Below are positions 16,273 through 24,663 of a stretch of DNA of 64,000 bases, in pieces (position 1 is the first letter of the stretch; each line of letters begins with the position of its first letter). Under the pieces are notes generated by a model. The model did no database searches. It worked only from the letters and a program-made list of their open reading frames with translations, and had not been told where the DNA came from. The stretch is taken from positions 62,001-126,000 of the forward strand of contig JBBPII010000012.1 in the NCBI GenBank assembly GCA_038040385.1. The letters run 5' to 3'. Origin of the DNA: Gilichinskyi gelida (GTDB lineage Bacteria; Acidobacteriota; Thermoanaerobaculia; Gp7-AA8). The position numbers and the translations under genes were made by a program.

Positions 16273-17228
16273 GCCGTCAACTCCCCGTACACCGCATCGA
16301 TCACATCCTCGCGCGCGCCGCTCTTCTCCACCCGCACCACCCGCCCGTCGGGGTGCTCGTAGAAGGCGCGGATGGTGATCTGTGTCATCCCGAGCGTAGC
16401 GAGGGATCGGTGTGGGTGGGCGGCGCGCTCGACGACCGGCTGCGCGCCGCCCGCCCACACCGGTCCCTCGCTCACGCTCGGGATGACAGCCAAAAGCGTG
16501 GCGTGCACCGCGATCGGCGAATAGCAATCGAGCACCGTCCCGAACTTCTGCAGCACGCCGCGCTCGCAGCGGGCGGCGATGGCGGTCGGCTCGTGATTGA
16601 TGTGGTCGACGGCGATGCGAGCGTCGCGCAGCGTCTCGACGGCGATGATTCCTTGGCCGGCGGCGGGGAGCATCTCGTCCATTGAAAATGTGGAGGTGAT
16701 CTGGCCCGCGAGGCCGAGGCGCACCAGACCGGCGGCGGCGAGCACGCCGCCGTCGTAGAGACCGTCGCGCAGCTTTCGCAGACGCGTGTCGACGTTGCCG
16801 CGGATCTCCTCGACCTGCAGGTGCGGCCAGCGCGCGCGAAGCTGCGCGCGGCGGCGCGGCGCGCTGGTGGCGATCGTTGCGCCGGCGGGCAGATCGCCGA
16901 TCGCCTTGCCGTCGGCCTGCACCCAGACGTCGCACGGATCGGCGCGCTCGAGGAACGCCGCGAGGACGAATTCGTCCGGCATGATCGACGGCACGTCTTT
17001 GAGGCTGTGCACGGCGAGGTCGATCTCGCCGCGGAGAAGCGCCTCCTCCAGCTCTTTGACCCACAAGCCTTTGCCGCCGATGGCGGCGAGGGAGACGTTG
17101 GGGCGTTTGTCGCCGGTGGTCTTGATCGTGACGATCTCGGTTTCACCGCCGAGGAGCCGCGCGACTTCGTTCGCCTGCCAGAGCGCGAGCGCGCTGCCGC
17201 GGGTGCCGATGCGCAGCGCGCGGCCCAT
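16269..17228 (-). CDS. hemC: Porphobilinogen deaminase (hydroxymethylbilane synthase) with repeat-encoded insertion
   Basis: 319 residues. It polymerises four porphobilinogens into hydroxymethylbilane. Motifs: RIGTRGSALALWQANEVA, KTTGDK, GKGLWVKELEEALLRGEIDLAVHSLKDVP, ATSAPRRRAQL and RGNVDTRLRKL. The dipyrromethane-cofactor cysteine lies in TVLDCYSPIAVHA. Right after this segment, residues about 247-282 (IPSVSEGPVWAGGAQ ... RSLATLGM) are encoded by a family B palindromic repeat inserted in frame in domain 3, before ITIRAFYEHPDGRV. The catalytic domains 1 and 2 are untouched, so the enzyme may remain active. The start ATG overlaps the hemA stop by one base (TGATG). Confidence 0.94.
   Translation of the reverse strand: MGRALRIGTRGSALALWQANEVARLLGGETEIVTIKTTGDKRPNVSLAAIGGKGLWVKELEEALLRGEIDLAVHSLKDVPSIMPDEFVLAAFLERADPCDVWVQADGKAIGDLPAGATIATSAPRRRAQLRARWPHLQVEEIRGNVDTRLRKLRDGLYDGGVLAAAGLVRLGLAGQITSTFSMDEMLPAAGQGIIAVETLRDARIAVDHINHEPTAIAARCERGVLQKFGTVLDCYSPIAVHATLLAVIPSVSEGPVWAGGAQPVVERAAHPHRSLATLGMTQITIRAFYEHPDGRVVRVEKSGAREDVIDAVYGELTA
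16383..16488. repeat. Palindromic repeat, family B, inside hemC
   Basis: A 106-bp element with ends TGTCATCCCGAGCGTAGCG and CTCACGCTCGGGATGACA. It is almost identical to the intergenic copies at 6622 and 39463. Its translation in the hemC frame is uninterrupted. Confidence 0.93.
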
Positions 17229-18487
17229 CAGCGCAACCCGAAGATCTTCCTGATCGTGCGCCGCAGCGTCTCGCGCTCCGGCTCGTCGACCGGCTCCTTG
17301 AGCTGCAGGATCGGGTAGTGGAGGATCTTGTTGATCATCTGCGTGGAGAGCATCTCGATCGCCGCGCGCTGCTCGGTGCTGATGGGGCCGAGCTTGCGCA
17401 GGCATTTCTCCAGCTCCGCGGCGCGGATCGCTTCCAGTCGCTGCTGCAGCTCGACGATGGTCGGCACGGCGTCCTGGGCCACCAGACGCTTGCGGAAACC
17501 GTCGACCTCGCGCGACACGATCTCCTCCGCCTTCTGCGCCTCCTGCATGCGCAGCTCGCGGTTGGCGTCGGCGACGTGCTGCAGATCGTCGATGTTGTAG
17601 AGGTATGCGCCGTCGACGTCGGCGATGGCGGGGTCGATGTTGCGCGGCACCGAGAGATCGATGAGGAAAATGTTGCGCAGCCTGCGCGCGGCGCGGGCGC
17701 GCTCGACGTGCGCGCGCTCGATGACGTAGTGCGGCGCGGACGTGGAGGCGATGACGATGTCGCATTGCTCCAGGTACGACGGCACCGCGTCGTACTGCAT
17801 GGCGATGCCGTGAAAGCGGGTCGCCAGCTCCTGCGCGCGCTCGATGGCCCGGTTGGCGACGAAGACATGCTGCACCTCGTGCTTCGCGAGATGCTCGGCG
17901 GTCAGCTCGGCCATCTCCCCTGCGCCGAGTAACAACACCTGAAGTCCGCGCAGCTCGCCGAAGATCTTCTTCGCCAGCTCGACCGCCGCATACGGGACGG
18001 ACACGGCGTGCTCGCCGATGCCGGTGTCGGTGCGCACCCTCTTGGCCACGCGCATGGTCTGGTCGAAGAGCTGCGAAAGGAGCGCGTCGAGCGCGCCGCG
18101 GTCGCGGCTGAGTAGGAACGCCTCGCGCACCTGCCCGGCGATCTGCGGCTCGCCGACGATCATGGAGTCGAGTCCCGAGGCGACGCGGAAGAGGTGCTTG
18201 ACCACATCCGCGTGGCGGATGACATAGACGTGCTTTTCCAGCTCGGCCCGGCCGGCGCAGGCGCGCGCGCAAAGCCAGTCGACGATCGACTCGATGACGT
18301 CTTCGCTCGCCGCGGAGACCACCGCCTCGACGCGGTTGCAGGTCGAGAGCACCGCCGCGCCGTCGATGCCCGGCAGCGCGCGCAGGCCGCCGAGCGTCTC
18401 GTCCATCTGCGCCGAGGCGACGCTGAGGCGCTCGCGGACCTCGACGGGGGCGGTGCGGTGGTTGACGCCGACGAGGAGGAGCGTCAT
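17228..18487 (-). CDS. hemA: Glutamyl-tRNA reductase
   Basis: 419 residues, the usual length. It reduces Glu-tRNA to glutamate-1-semialdehyde, the first step of C5-pathway tetrapyrrole synthesis. Motifs: LLVGVNHRTAPVEVRERL at the N-terminus, LSTCNRVEAVV with the catalytic cysteine, VASGLDSMIVGEPQIAGQVREAF, the NADPH-binding VLLLGAGEMAELTAEHL, and FLIDLSVPRNIDPAIAD. It is followed by hemC and cobA-hemD in overlapping arrangement and preceded by a CcsA/HemX-like membrane protein gene, the order known from Bacillus (hemA-hemX-hemC-hemD) with hemX shifted upstream. A family A palindromic repeat separates it from that gene. No hemB or hemL is in the window. Confidence 0.97.
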   Translation of the reverse strand: MTLLLVGVNHRTAPVEVRERLSVASAQMDETLGGLRALPGIDGAAVLSTCNRVEAVVSAASEDVIESIVDWLCARACAGRAELEKHVYVIRHADVVKHLFRVASGLDSMIVGEPQIAGQVREAFLLSRDRGALDALLSQLFDQTMRVAKRVRTDTGIGEHAVSVPYAAVELAKKIFGELRGLQVLLLGAGEMAELTAEHLAKHEVQHVFVANRAIERAQELATRFHGIAMQYDAVPSYLEQCDIVIASTSAPHYVIERAHVERARAARRLRNIFLIDLSVPRNIDPAIADVDGAYLYNIDDLQHVADANRELRMQEAQKAEEIVSREVDGFRKRLVAQDAVPTIVELQQRLEAIRAAELEKCLRKLGPISTEQRAAIEMLSTQMINKILHYPILQLKEPVDEPERETLRRTIRKIFGLR

Positions 18488-18500
18488 ACCGCCGCCCTCC

Positions 18501-18602
18501 CGGGGTTGCGGAGTTGCGGGGTTGCGAGGTTTCGCAGCGCTGCGCTAACCGTGCGATCGGCGCAGCACTGCGCAACCTCGAAACCCCGCAACCTCGCAAC
18601 CT
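18501..18602. repeat. Palindromic repeat, family A
   Basis: A 102-bp inverted repeat between the CcsA-like gene and hemA: CGGGGTTGCGGAGTTGCGG...CCCCGCAACCTCGCAACCTC, with a central GCAGCGCTGCGC motif. It ends at the stop codon of the CcsA-like gene. Confidence 0.9.
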
Positions 18603-19396
18603 CACACATGGTGTATCCCCAACATCGCCACCACGATGGCGATGAACGCTCCCGCCGAGATCAGGATCGTCCGGCGTGCGCGGTAGACGCCGCTGATGTA
18701 CGACTGCAGCAGGATGGCGAAGAGCACCCACGCCACCACCGCCCCGATCTGCTTGACGCGGAAGTCCATCGGGCCGGCGGTGGTGCGATACGACCAGAGC
18801 ACGCCCGCCAGCAGGCCGGCGGTGTAGATCGAGAACCCGATGGCCAGCGCGCGGTAGCTGACCAGCTTGCAGACGCTGAGGCTGGGAATCCACTCCCACA
18901 ACCGCCCGCGCGTCTTGGCCCGCAGCGCGCGGTCCTGCAGATACGACATCAGGAAAAACGCGAGGCTGATGAGCAGTCCCGCCACGCCGACCGTCGTCAG
19001 CAGGATGTGCGCGGTGAAGACCCGCGAGCGCAGCGCCGGATCGCCCGCGGCGAACGGCTCGGTCACCACCGCGGAGACGGTCAACAGGATGAGCACCAGC
19101 GGATAGACGAAGAACGCCGCGGCGTGCACGCGATAGCGAATGAACAGCACGAGCTCCACGAGAAAGACGGTCCAGGCGATGAACGCCGCCGTCTCCGGCA
19201 GGTTGGTCAGCGGCGGGTGGTGGGTCCGCACGCAGATGGTGCCGATCCAAAAGGTGTGCAGAATCCAGCCGGCGATCATCAGCCCCAAGCCCGCGTGCTG
19301 CAGCCGCTTCTCCCGCGTGAACAGCGACGCCAGCGCCACCAGCGTGCCGCCGCCGTACAGCGTCAGCGCGAGATAGAGGGATAGGTTGGGGCTCAT
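18602..19396 (-). CDS. CcsA/HemX-type cytochrome c assembly membrane protein
   Basis: 264 residues with about eight predicted membrane segments (for example LALTLYGGGTLVALASLF, AAFFVYPLVLILLTVSAVV and AVVAWVLFAILLQSYISGVY). The length, the histidines HTFWIGTICVRTHHPP and TAHILLTTVGVAGLL, and the position directly upstream of hemA fit the HemX/CcsA family of heme-handling proteins. CcsA moves heme to cytochrome c; HemX controls HemA amount in Bacillus. The full WWD heme-binding motif of true CcsA is not evident, so HemX-like is the safer label. The ATG 19396 overlaps the stop of the preceding GNAT gene (ATGA), tying heme genes to the kamA cluster in one transcript. Confidence 0.8.
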   Translation of the reverse strand: MSPNLSLYLALTLYGGGTLVALASLFTREKRLQHAGLGLMIAGWILHTFWIGTICVRTHHPPLTNLPETAAFIAWTVFLVELVLFIRYRVHAAAFFVYPLVLILLTVSAVVTEPFAAGDPALRSRVFTAHILLTTVGVAGLLISLAFFLMSYLQDRALRAKTRGRLWEWIPSLSVCKLVSYRALAIGFSIYTAGLLAGVLWSYRTTAGPMDFRVKQIGAVVAWVLFAILLQSYISGVYRARRTILISAGAFIAIVVAMLGIHHV

Positions 19397-19881
19397 GGGA
19401 GCTTCTTACAGAAGATGACTTTGTCGTCTTCGATCCGGTAAAAGTCCTTGATGCGCGAGATCTCGTCGTAGCCGCTGCGCTCGTAGAACCGCAACGTTGG
19501 GCCGTAGCTTTCCTTCGACGAGGTCTCGATCAGCAGCATCCGGCCGCGCTGGCGGCGGACTTCATTCTCCACGAAACGCAGCAGCAACTGCCCGAAGCCG
19601 AGGCCCTGCGTCCGCGGATCGACGGCGATCCAGTAAAGGTCGAACACTCCCTCGGTCAACGGCGTGGCGCCGTAGCAGACGTAGCCCTGCACCGCTTTGT
19701 TCGGGCCGCTGTCGGGCTCCTCGAGGACGTGGACGATGTAGTCGCCCTTCTCCGGATGCTCGACGGCCGATTCCACCAGCTCATCGGCGCACCGCACTTC
19801 CTCCTCGGTGAACCGATTGGTGGCGACGAGGATCTGATGGATTCGTTCGCGATCGCGCGACTCGACTGGACGGATTTTCAT
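19393..19881 (-). CDS. GNAT N-acetyltransferase of the kamA cluster
   Basis: 162 residues. Clear GNAT fold: start MKIRPVESRDRERIHQIL, then GYVCYGATPLTEGVFDLYWIAVDP (beta4), the acetyl-CoA loop RTQGLGFGQLLLRFVENEV (RxxGxG form), and TLRFYERSGYDEISRIKDFY at the C-terminus. It transfers an acyl group from CoA to an amine. The start overlaps the double ATP-grasp gene by ATGA. Since kamA (lysine 2,3-aminomutase) is two genes upstream, beta-lysine or a beta-lysine-containing product is a reasonable substrate guess, as in AblA/AblB N-acetyl-beta-lysine synthesis. The protein is much shorter than typical AblB, so this is inference only. Confidence 0.85.
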   Translation of the reverse strand: MKIRPVESRDRERIHQILVATNRFTEEEVRCADELVESAVEHPEKGDYIVHVLEEPDSGPNKAVQGYVCYGATPLTEGVFDLYWIAVDPRTQGLGFGQLLLRFVENEVRRQRGRMLLIETSSKESYGPTLRFYERSGYDEISRIKDFYRIEDDKVIFCKKLP

Positions 19882-21815
19882 GAGCGCCGGCGACGAGCCG
19901 GCGCAGCCATGATAAGCGCCTCGAGGAATTCGCGGAACGGGATGCCCGCGGCGTCGAGCGCGCGCCGGAAGCCGGCGCCGGCCGAGATGTCGGGATTGGG
20001 GTTGATGTCGACGATCCAAAGTCTTCCGTCTCTCGACTGCCGCATGTCGAAGCGGCAGTAACCGCTCAACGAGAGTACGGAAGCGGCGGAGAGCGCCAAA
20101 TCGGCGATGTCACGCCGCAATGTGTCATCGATCGCAGCGGGCGTCTGGTTGCGGGTGGCCCGGTCTTCGAACGAGTCCTTCGCCCACTTCGCCTTCCAAC
20201 CCACCACTCGTTCGCGGGCGTCGAGGGCGTCGTCGAAGACGATCTCCCCCGGCGGCAGGACCACCGGGCCGTCGACGGTGAAGTAGACCGCCTGATTGAA
20301 CTCCCGCCCTTCGATGAACTCCTCGACCAGCGCGGGCTGCTTGTACGTTTCGAGGACGACCTTCACCCGCCCTTCGATCGCTTCCGCGCCGCTGACCACC
20401 GAAGCGGCATCGATGCCGATGCCGGCGTCCTCGCGCGACGGCTTGACGATCCACGTCCCGTCGTTCTCCCCGTGCCACAGCCGCGGGCTCGGCAGGCCCG
20501 CCGCGCGAAGGAGGCGCTTCACCAGGAGCTTGTCGGTGCAAAGGCCGATGGCGATCGGCTCGACATTGGCGTTGGCGATGCCGAACATCTCCAGGCCGAG
20601 GGCGAAGTTCATCTCCCAGTTCGATCGGCCGAGGACGCCCTCGCAGAGGTCGAAGACCACGTCGAACTCGCGGAGCCGGCGGAGCGCGCCGACCACGTCG
20701 TCGCGCACGGCGACGAGCGTCGCGCCGATCGGCTCGGCGACTTCGCGGGCCATGTCGGCCACGCTCTCCTCCGCCGTCAGCTCGGTCTCGTTGAGATTTT
20801 TCTTGAAGTGCCAGTCGTCGTTGTAACAGACCGCTACGTTCGCCGTTGGCCGTTGGCCGTTGGCCGAGGCAACGGCTGCCGCCGGTACACGGTCAACGGC
20901 CAACGGCCAACGGCGAACAGCCGAGTCGACCACGCGCCCAATCAACTCTTCATATGGCACGCCGTTCAGTCGCGCGCAGATCACAAGGTCGCCGGTGACG
21001 GGATTCATGCCCGGCAGCGGATTGACTTCCACGAAGCTCGCCACGCCGTCGCGGTCGCGGCGGACGTCGACGCGCCCCACGTCCTTCAATCCGAACGCCC
21101 GCCACACCGCCCGCCCCACCTCGGCCACGTCCGGCGCGTCGGCGGCGCGGTAGTCGACGCGGTTCAGGTAGTCGCGCTTCACTTCCAGCGAGTAGATGAA
21201 CGCCTCGTCCTTGCGCCGCGGGACCACCTGCATGACGCCGACGACCTCGCCGTCGACGAGGCCGACGGTGAACTCGTCGCCGGGAAGGAACTCCTCGACC
21301 AGCACCGGGCCGTACTTGCGCAGCCGGGCGAGCGCGGCGTCGAGCTGCTGTTCGTCCTCGCACCGCGACGCCGCGGTGATGCCCATCGACGAGCCCTCGG
21401 CGGCCGGTTTGGCGAAGAGGGGGAAGTGCAACCCCTTCCCATCATTCACGCGCCACGGCGCCGTGGCGATGCCGTTCGCCTTCGCCAGTAATTTCGCCAG
21501 CGGCTTGTCGAGGGTGATGGCGATGGTCAGCGGCTCCGAGGCGGTGTAGTGGATGCCGAGCATCTCCAGCATCGCCGGCACCTGCGACTCGCGTCCCCGC
21601 CCGCCGACGCCCTCGGCGAAATTGAAGACGCCGTCGACGCGCTCGCGGTCGAGGATGTCGAGCATCTCTTCCCCCCACCCGAGGCGCAGCGTGTCGTGGC
21701 CGCGGGCGTGGAGGGCGCCTTCGAGGGCCTCGACCGTCTCGAGCGAGTCGAATTCTTCGAATTGATCGCCCGTCGCGTCGGGAGGCTTGAGGTTGTAGGT
21801 GAGGCCTATCCGCAC
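19878..21815 (-). CDS. Tandem double ATP-grasp ligase (D-Ala-D-Ala ligase-like), repeat-encoded linker
   Basis: 645 residues made of two complete ATP-grasp ligase units. Unit 1 (about 1-298) has RIGLTYNLKPPDA, FNFAEGVGGRGRESQVPAMLEMLGI, VLVEEFLPGDEFTVG, and the metal-binding FVEVNPLPGMNP. Unit 2 (about 327-645) has VFDLCEGVLGRSNWEMNFALGLEMFGI, ALVEEFIEGREFNQAVYF and LWIVDINPNPDISAGAGF. Both resemble D-Ala-D-Ala ligase-type enzymes that form a carboxylate-amine bond using ATP. The linker (about 299-326, RRWPLAVDRVPAAAVASANGQ) is encoded by a palindromic repeat. It starts with GTG four bases after kamA and is coupled to the GNAT gene. Two successive ligations to an amino-acid substrate, perhaps beta-lysine, are possible. 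Confidence 0.85.
   Translation of the reverse strand: MRIGLTYNLKPPDATGDQFEEFDSLETVEALEGALHARGHDTLRLGWGEEMLDILDRERVDGVFNFAEGVGGRGRESQVPAMLEMLGIHYTASEPLTIAITLDKPLAKLLAKANGIATAPWRVNDGKGLHFPLFAKPAAEGSSMGITAASRCEDEQQLDAALARLRKYGPVLVEEFLPGDEFTVGLVDGEVVGVMQVVPRRKDEAFIYSLEVKRDYLNRVDYRAADAPDVAEVGRAVWRAFGLKDVGRVDVRRDRDGVASFVEVNPLPGMNPVTGDLVICARLNGVPYEELIGRVVDSAVRRWPLAVDRVPAAAVASANGQRPTANVAVCYNDDWHFKKNLNETELTAEESVADMAREVAEPIGATLVAVRDDVVGALRRLREFDVVFDLCEGVLGRSNWEMNFALGLEMFGIANANVEPIAIGLCTDKLLVKRLLRAAGLPSPRLWHGENDGTWIVKPSREDAGIGIDAASVVSGAEAIEGRVKVVLETYKQPALVEEFIEGREFNQAVYFTVDGPVVLPPGEIVFDDALDARERVVGWKAKWAKDSFEDRATRNQTPAAIDDTLRRDIADLALSAASVLSLSGYCRFDMRQSRDGRLWIVDINPNPDISAGAGFRRALDAAGIPFREFLEALIMAAPARRRRS
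20838..20919. repeat. Palindromic repeat, family D (GGCCGTTGGCC type), inside ATP-grasp gene
   Basis: An 82-bp inverted repeat: tandem CCGTTGGCCGTTGGCC on the left and the complement GGTCAACGGCCAACGG on the right. It lies exactly between the two ATP-grasp units and is translated in frame. A related element is at 24587. Confidence 0.9.
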
Positions 21816-21819
21816 GTCG

Positions 21820-23163
21820 TCACGATTGGCGCACGCGCTTCTTCACGTTGACGCCGCGCGGGATGTCGCGGACAGGCTTCGGCTCGAATCGGTCGGCGGT
21901 GCGGTTGAGCAGCTTGGCCACGCCGCGCTCCTCGATGTGCTCGCGATCGTTGCAGCGGTCGCATGCATGATGCGCGGACGGCACGTCGTCGTAGCGGCCG
22001 ATCACGCCCTCGAAATTGCGGTAGACGATCGAGTCGCCGTAGTTGCCGAGGACGTAGTTCGGCATCAGCGGGACCTTCCCGCCGCCACCCGGCGCGTCCA
22101 TGACGAACTGCGGCACGGCGAGCCCGGAGGTGTGACCGCGGAGGAACTCGATGATCTCGATCCCTTCGCCGACCGAGGTGCGGAAGTGCTCGGCGCCCAT
22201 GACCTGATCGCACAGATAGAGGTAGTAGGGCCGCACCCGGATCTTCATCAGCCCCTGCACCAGGTCGCGCATGATGTACGGGCAGTCGTTCACGCCGCGC
22301 AGCAGCACCGCCTGATTGTTGACGGGGATTCCGGCGCGGAGCAGGCGGTCGCAGGCGCGCGCCGACTCCGGTGTGATCTCGTTCGGATGATTGAAGTGGG
22401 TGTTGATCCAGACCGGATGGTACTTCTCCAACATCGAGCACATCTCGTCGTCGATGCGCTGCGGGAGGAACACCGGCACGCGCGAGCCGAAGCGGATGAT
22501 CTCCACGTGCGGGATGGCGCGCAGTCCGGCCAGGATCTTCTCCAGATAGGTGAGCGACAGCGACAGCGGATCGCCGCCGGAGACGATGACGTCGCGGATC
22601 TCGGGATGCTCGGCGACGTAGCTGATCATCGCCTCGATCTTGCGCTGGCCGGTGGTGCCGTCCTCGTCCACCCACTTCCGCTTGCGCGTGCAGTAGCGGC
22701 AATAGAGCGGGCAGTATGAGGTTACGAGGAAGAGGCAGCGGTCGGGATAGCGATGGACGATGCCGGTGACCGGCGAGTCGCCTTCTTCGTTGAGCGGGTC
22801 CCAGGTCAGCTCGCCCGGGTTGAGCAGCTCATCGGCCGACGGCACGGACTGCACGCGCAGCGGATCGAGCGGATTGTCGAAGTCGATGAGGCAGAGGTAA
22901 TACGGGGTGATGGCGGTGCGGTACAGCTCGAAGATGTCGGTCAGCCGGGCGTCGGTGACTTCATCGAAGGCGAAGAGGTTGGAGATCTGTTCGAGGGTGG
23001 TGACGCGATTCTTCTGCTGCCACTTCCAATCGTTCCACTGTTCGTCGGTGACGTCGGGGTAGAGCCGCGCCCGATTGAGTCGGTACGTGTCGAGATGATT
23101 GTGGCGGGGGGGACGATCTAAGGCGGGGGGTGGCGGCTCGTGCTGGATGGAGACAGAGCTCAT
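21820..23163 (-). CDS. kamA: Lysine 2,3-aminomutase family radical SAM protein
   Basis: 447 residues, close to the classical enzyme (about 420-470). It interconverts L-lysine and L-beta-lysine using SAM, a [4Fe-4S] cluster and PLP. The cluster motif CPLYCRYC (CxxxCxxC) lies near residue 150 in LVTSYCPLYCRYCTRKRK. VIVSGGDPLSLS, INTHFNHPNEITPE and VLLRGVNDCPYIM match the barrel, and MDAPGGGGKVPLMPNY contains the PGGGGK loop with the PLP lysine. The C-terminus adds a Cys pair (HHACDRCND) like the zinc site of the clostridial enzyme. ATG 23163 is chosen because AAAGGA lies at good distance; earlier ATG/TTG codons lack that spacing. It is the first gene of the run kamA / ATP-grasp / GNAT / CcsA-like / hem genes. 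Confidence 0.92.
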   Translation of the reverse strand: MSSVSIQHEPPPPALDRPPRHNHLDTYRLNRARLYPDVTDEQWNDWKWQQKNRVTTLEQISNLFAFDEVTDARLTDIFELYRTAITPYYLCLIDFDNPLDPLRVQSVPSADELLNPGELTWDPLNEEGDSPVTGIVHRYPDRCLFLVTSYCPLYCRYCTRKRKWVDEDGTTGQRKIEAMISYVAEHPEIRDVIVSGGDPLSLSLTYLEKILAGLRAIPHVEIIRFGSRVPVFLPQRIDDEMCSMLEKYHPVWINTHFNHPNEITPESARACDRLLRAGIPVNNQAVLLRGVNDCPYIMRDLVQGLMKIRVRPYYLYLCDQVMGAEHFRTSVGEGIEIIEFLRGHTSGLAVPQFVMDAPGGGGKVPLMPNYVLGNYGDSIVYRNFEGVIGRYDDVPSAHHACDRCNDREHIEERGVAKLLNRTADRFEPKPVRDIPRGVNVKKRVRQS

Positions 23164-23251
23164 GGCGCACATCCTTTCCGTCTGCAACTTGGTATTTTGC
23201 GCAGTCTGATGAGGGAGGGACCCGGTCGGAACGTCAACGCGCGCATTCCGC

Positions 23252-24568
23252 TCAACCCGCCTTCACCCGGCGCACGCTCGCAACGTATGCGTCGAAGAGA
23301 TGGAGCGCGTCGCGCGGCACCCACGCGGTGATCAACATCGCGTGGTCCGTCACCCGCTGCTCGTACACCTCGGCGACCTCGTGGAGCTTCGCGATCATTC
23401 GAGAATCATTATGCGGGATTTCTAATGAAATGACGTCACCATTTTTCAGCTCGCGCAACTTGATCGTGGCGACGAGTTGCTCGATGCCTTCGCCGGTCAA
23501 CGCGGAAATCGGGGTTGCGAAGTTGCGCGGTTGCGTGGTTGCGTGGTGCGCTGATCGCTCGCTTGGCGCAGCGCTGCGAAACCCCGCAACCTCGCTACCT
23601 CGCAACCGATCGTTCTTGTTCAAGACCTCGAGCACACAGTCCGGCGCGACCCCGAGATCGCGCAGCACTTCACTGCCCACCTCGCGCTGCTCATCGAATT
23701 GCGGATGGCTCACGTCGATGACGTGCAGCACCAGATCGGCGGCCACCGCTTCCTCCATCGTCGAGCGGAACGAGGCGACGAGGTTGTGCGGCAGTTTGCG
23801 AATGAAGCCGACGGTGTCGACGACCACAGTCACGCGCGGCATGTCGAACGCGATGCGCTGCGTCTTGGCGTCGAGGGTGGCGAAGAGCTTGTCGACGGCG
23901 ACGGCTTTGCCGCTCGTGAGGCGGTTGAAGAGCGTCGACTTCCCGGCGTTGGTGTAGCCGACCAGGGCGACCACGAAGGTCTCGACGCGGCTCTTACGCT
24001 GGGTTTCCCGAGTGCGCTCGATCTTGCGCAGGTCGGTTTTCAGATGGGCGATGCGGTTGCGGATGATGCGGCGGTCGAGCTCGAGCTGGGTCTCGCCGAC
24101 GCCGCGCGTCCCGATGCCGCCCGCCTGCCGCTCGAGGTGCGTCCAGGCGCGCGTCAGGCGCGGGAGCGTGTACTCGAGTTGCGCCAGCTCCACCTGCGTG
24201 CGCGCCTCGCGGCTGCGCGCGCGCCTGGCGAAGATGTCGAGGATCAAGCCACTGCGGTCGATCACGCCGGCGCCGGTGGCCTTCTCCAGGTTGCGGGCCT
24301 GCGCCGGCGAGAGGTCGTCGTCGAAGACCACCAGCGTCGCACCGAGACGCTCCACCGCCGCCTTCAACTGTTCGGCCTTCCCCTTGCCGACGAAGGTGGC
24401 GGGGTCGGGCGCCGGACGCTTGGCCAGGATGCGGTCGACCACCGTGCCGCCGGCGGTTTCCACCAGTTTCTCCAACTCCGCGAGATGTTCCTCGGCGACG
24501 CTGCGGGTGAGTGCGGGGAGCACCAGACCGACTACGATGACTTTTTCGAGCACGCTTTTAGGTGACAT
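23252..24568 (-). CDS. hflX: GTPase HflX with repeat-encoded insertion after the G4 motif
   Basis: 438 residues. HflX is a ribosome-splitting GTPase active under stress. The N-terminal domain has VGKGKAEQLKAAVE and VFDDDLSPAQARNLE, and the linker has RQAGGIGTRGVGETQLELDRR. G-domain motifs are GYTNAGKSTLFN (P-loop), DTVGFIRKLPHNLVASFRST (G3) and NKND (G4). Directly after the G4 motif, residues about 321-352 (GSEVAGFRSAAPSERSAHH in part) are encoded by a family A palindromic repeat, and the normal sequence resumes at PISALTGEGIEQL (G5). The insertion sits in a surface loop between G4 and G5, so function may be kept. It is transcribed divergently from waaA with a palindrome between. Confidence 0.95.
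   Translation of the reverse strand: MSPKSVLEKVIVVGLVLPALTRSVAEEHLAELEKLVETAGGTVVDRILAKRPAPDPATFVGKGKAEQLKAAVERLGATLVVFDDDLSPAQARNLEKATGAGVIDRSGLILDIFARRARSREARTQVELAQLEYTLPRLTRAWTHLERQAGGIGTRGVGETQLELDRRIIRNRIAHLKTDLRKIERTRETQRKSRVETFVVALVGYTNAGKSTLFNRLTSGKAVAVDKLFATLDAKTQRIAFDMPRVTVVVDTVGFIRKLPHNLVASFRSTMEEAVAADLVLHVIDVSHPQFDEQREVGSEVLRDLGVAPDCVLEVLNKNDRLRGSEVAGFRSAAPSERSAHHATTQPRNFATPISALTGEGIEQLVATIKLRELKNGDVISLEIPHNDSRMIAKLHEVAEVYEQRVTDHAMLITAWVPRDALHLFDAYVASVRRVKAG
23511..23607. repeat. Palindromic repeat, family A, inside hflX
   Basis: A 97-bp inverted repeat, GGGGTTGCGAAGTTGCGCGG...CCCCGCAACCTCGCTACCTC with a central GGCGCAGCGCTGC. It is closely related to the intergenic copy at 18501. 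It leaves the hflX frame open. Confidence 0.92.
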
Positions 24569-24586
24569 TAATCTTACACGGTTCGC

Positions 24587-24648
24587 AGTTGACCGTTGAC
24601 TGTTGACCGTCGTGAGTCACGGTCAACGTCAACTGTCAACGGCCAACC
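24587..24648. repeat. Palindromic repeat, family D-like, between hflX and waaA
   Basis: An inverted repeat of AGTTGACCGTTGACTGTTGACC against GGTCAACGTCAACTGTCAAC with a CGTGAGTCAC centre. It fills most of the divergent hflX-waaA gap, so both promoters must overlap or flank it. Confidence 0.85.
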
Positions 24649-24663
24649 AGTATCATCGCGACC

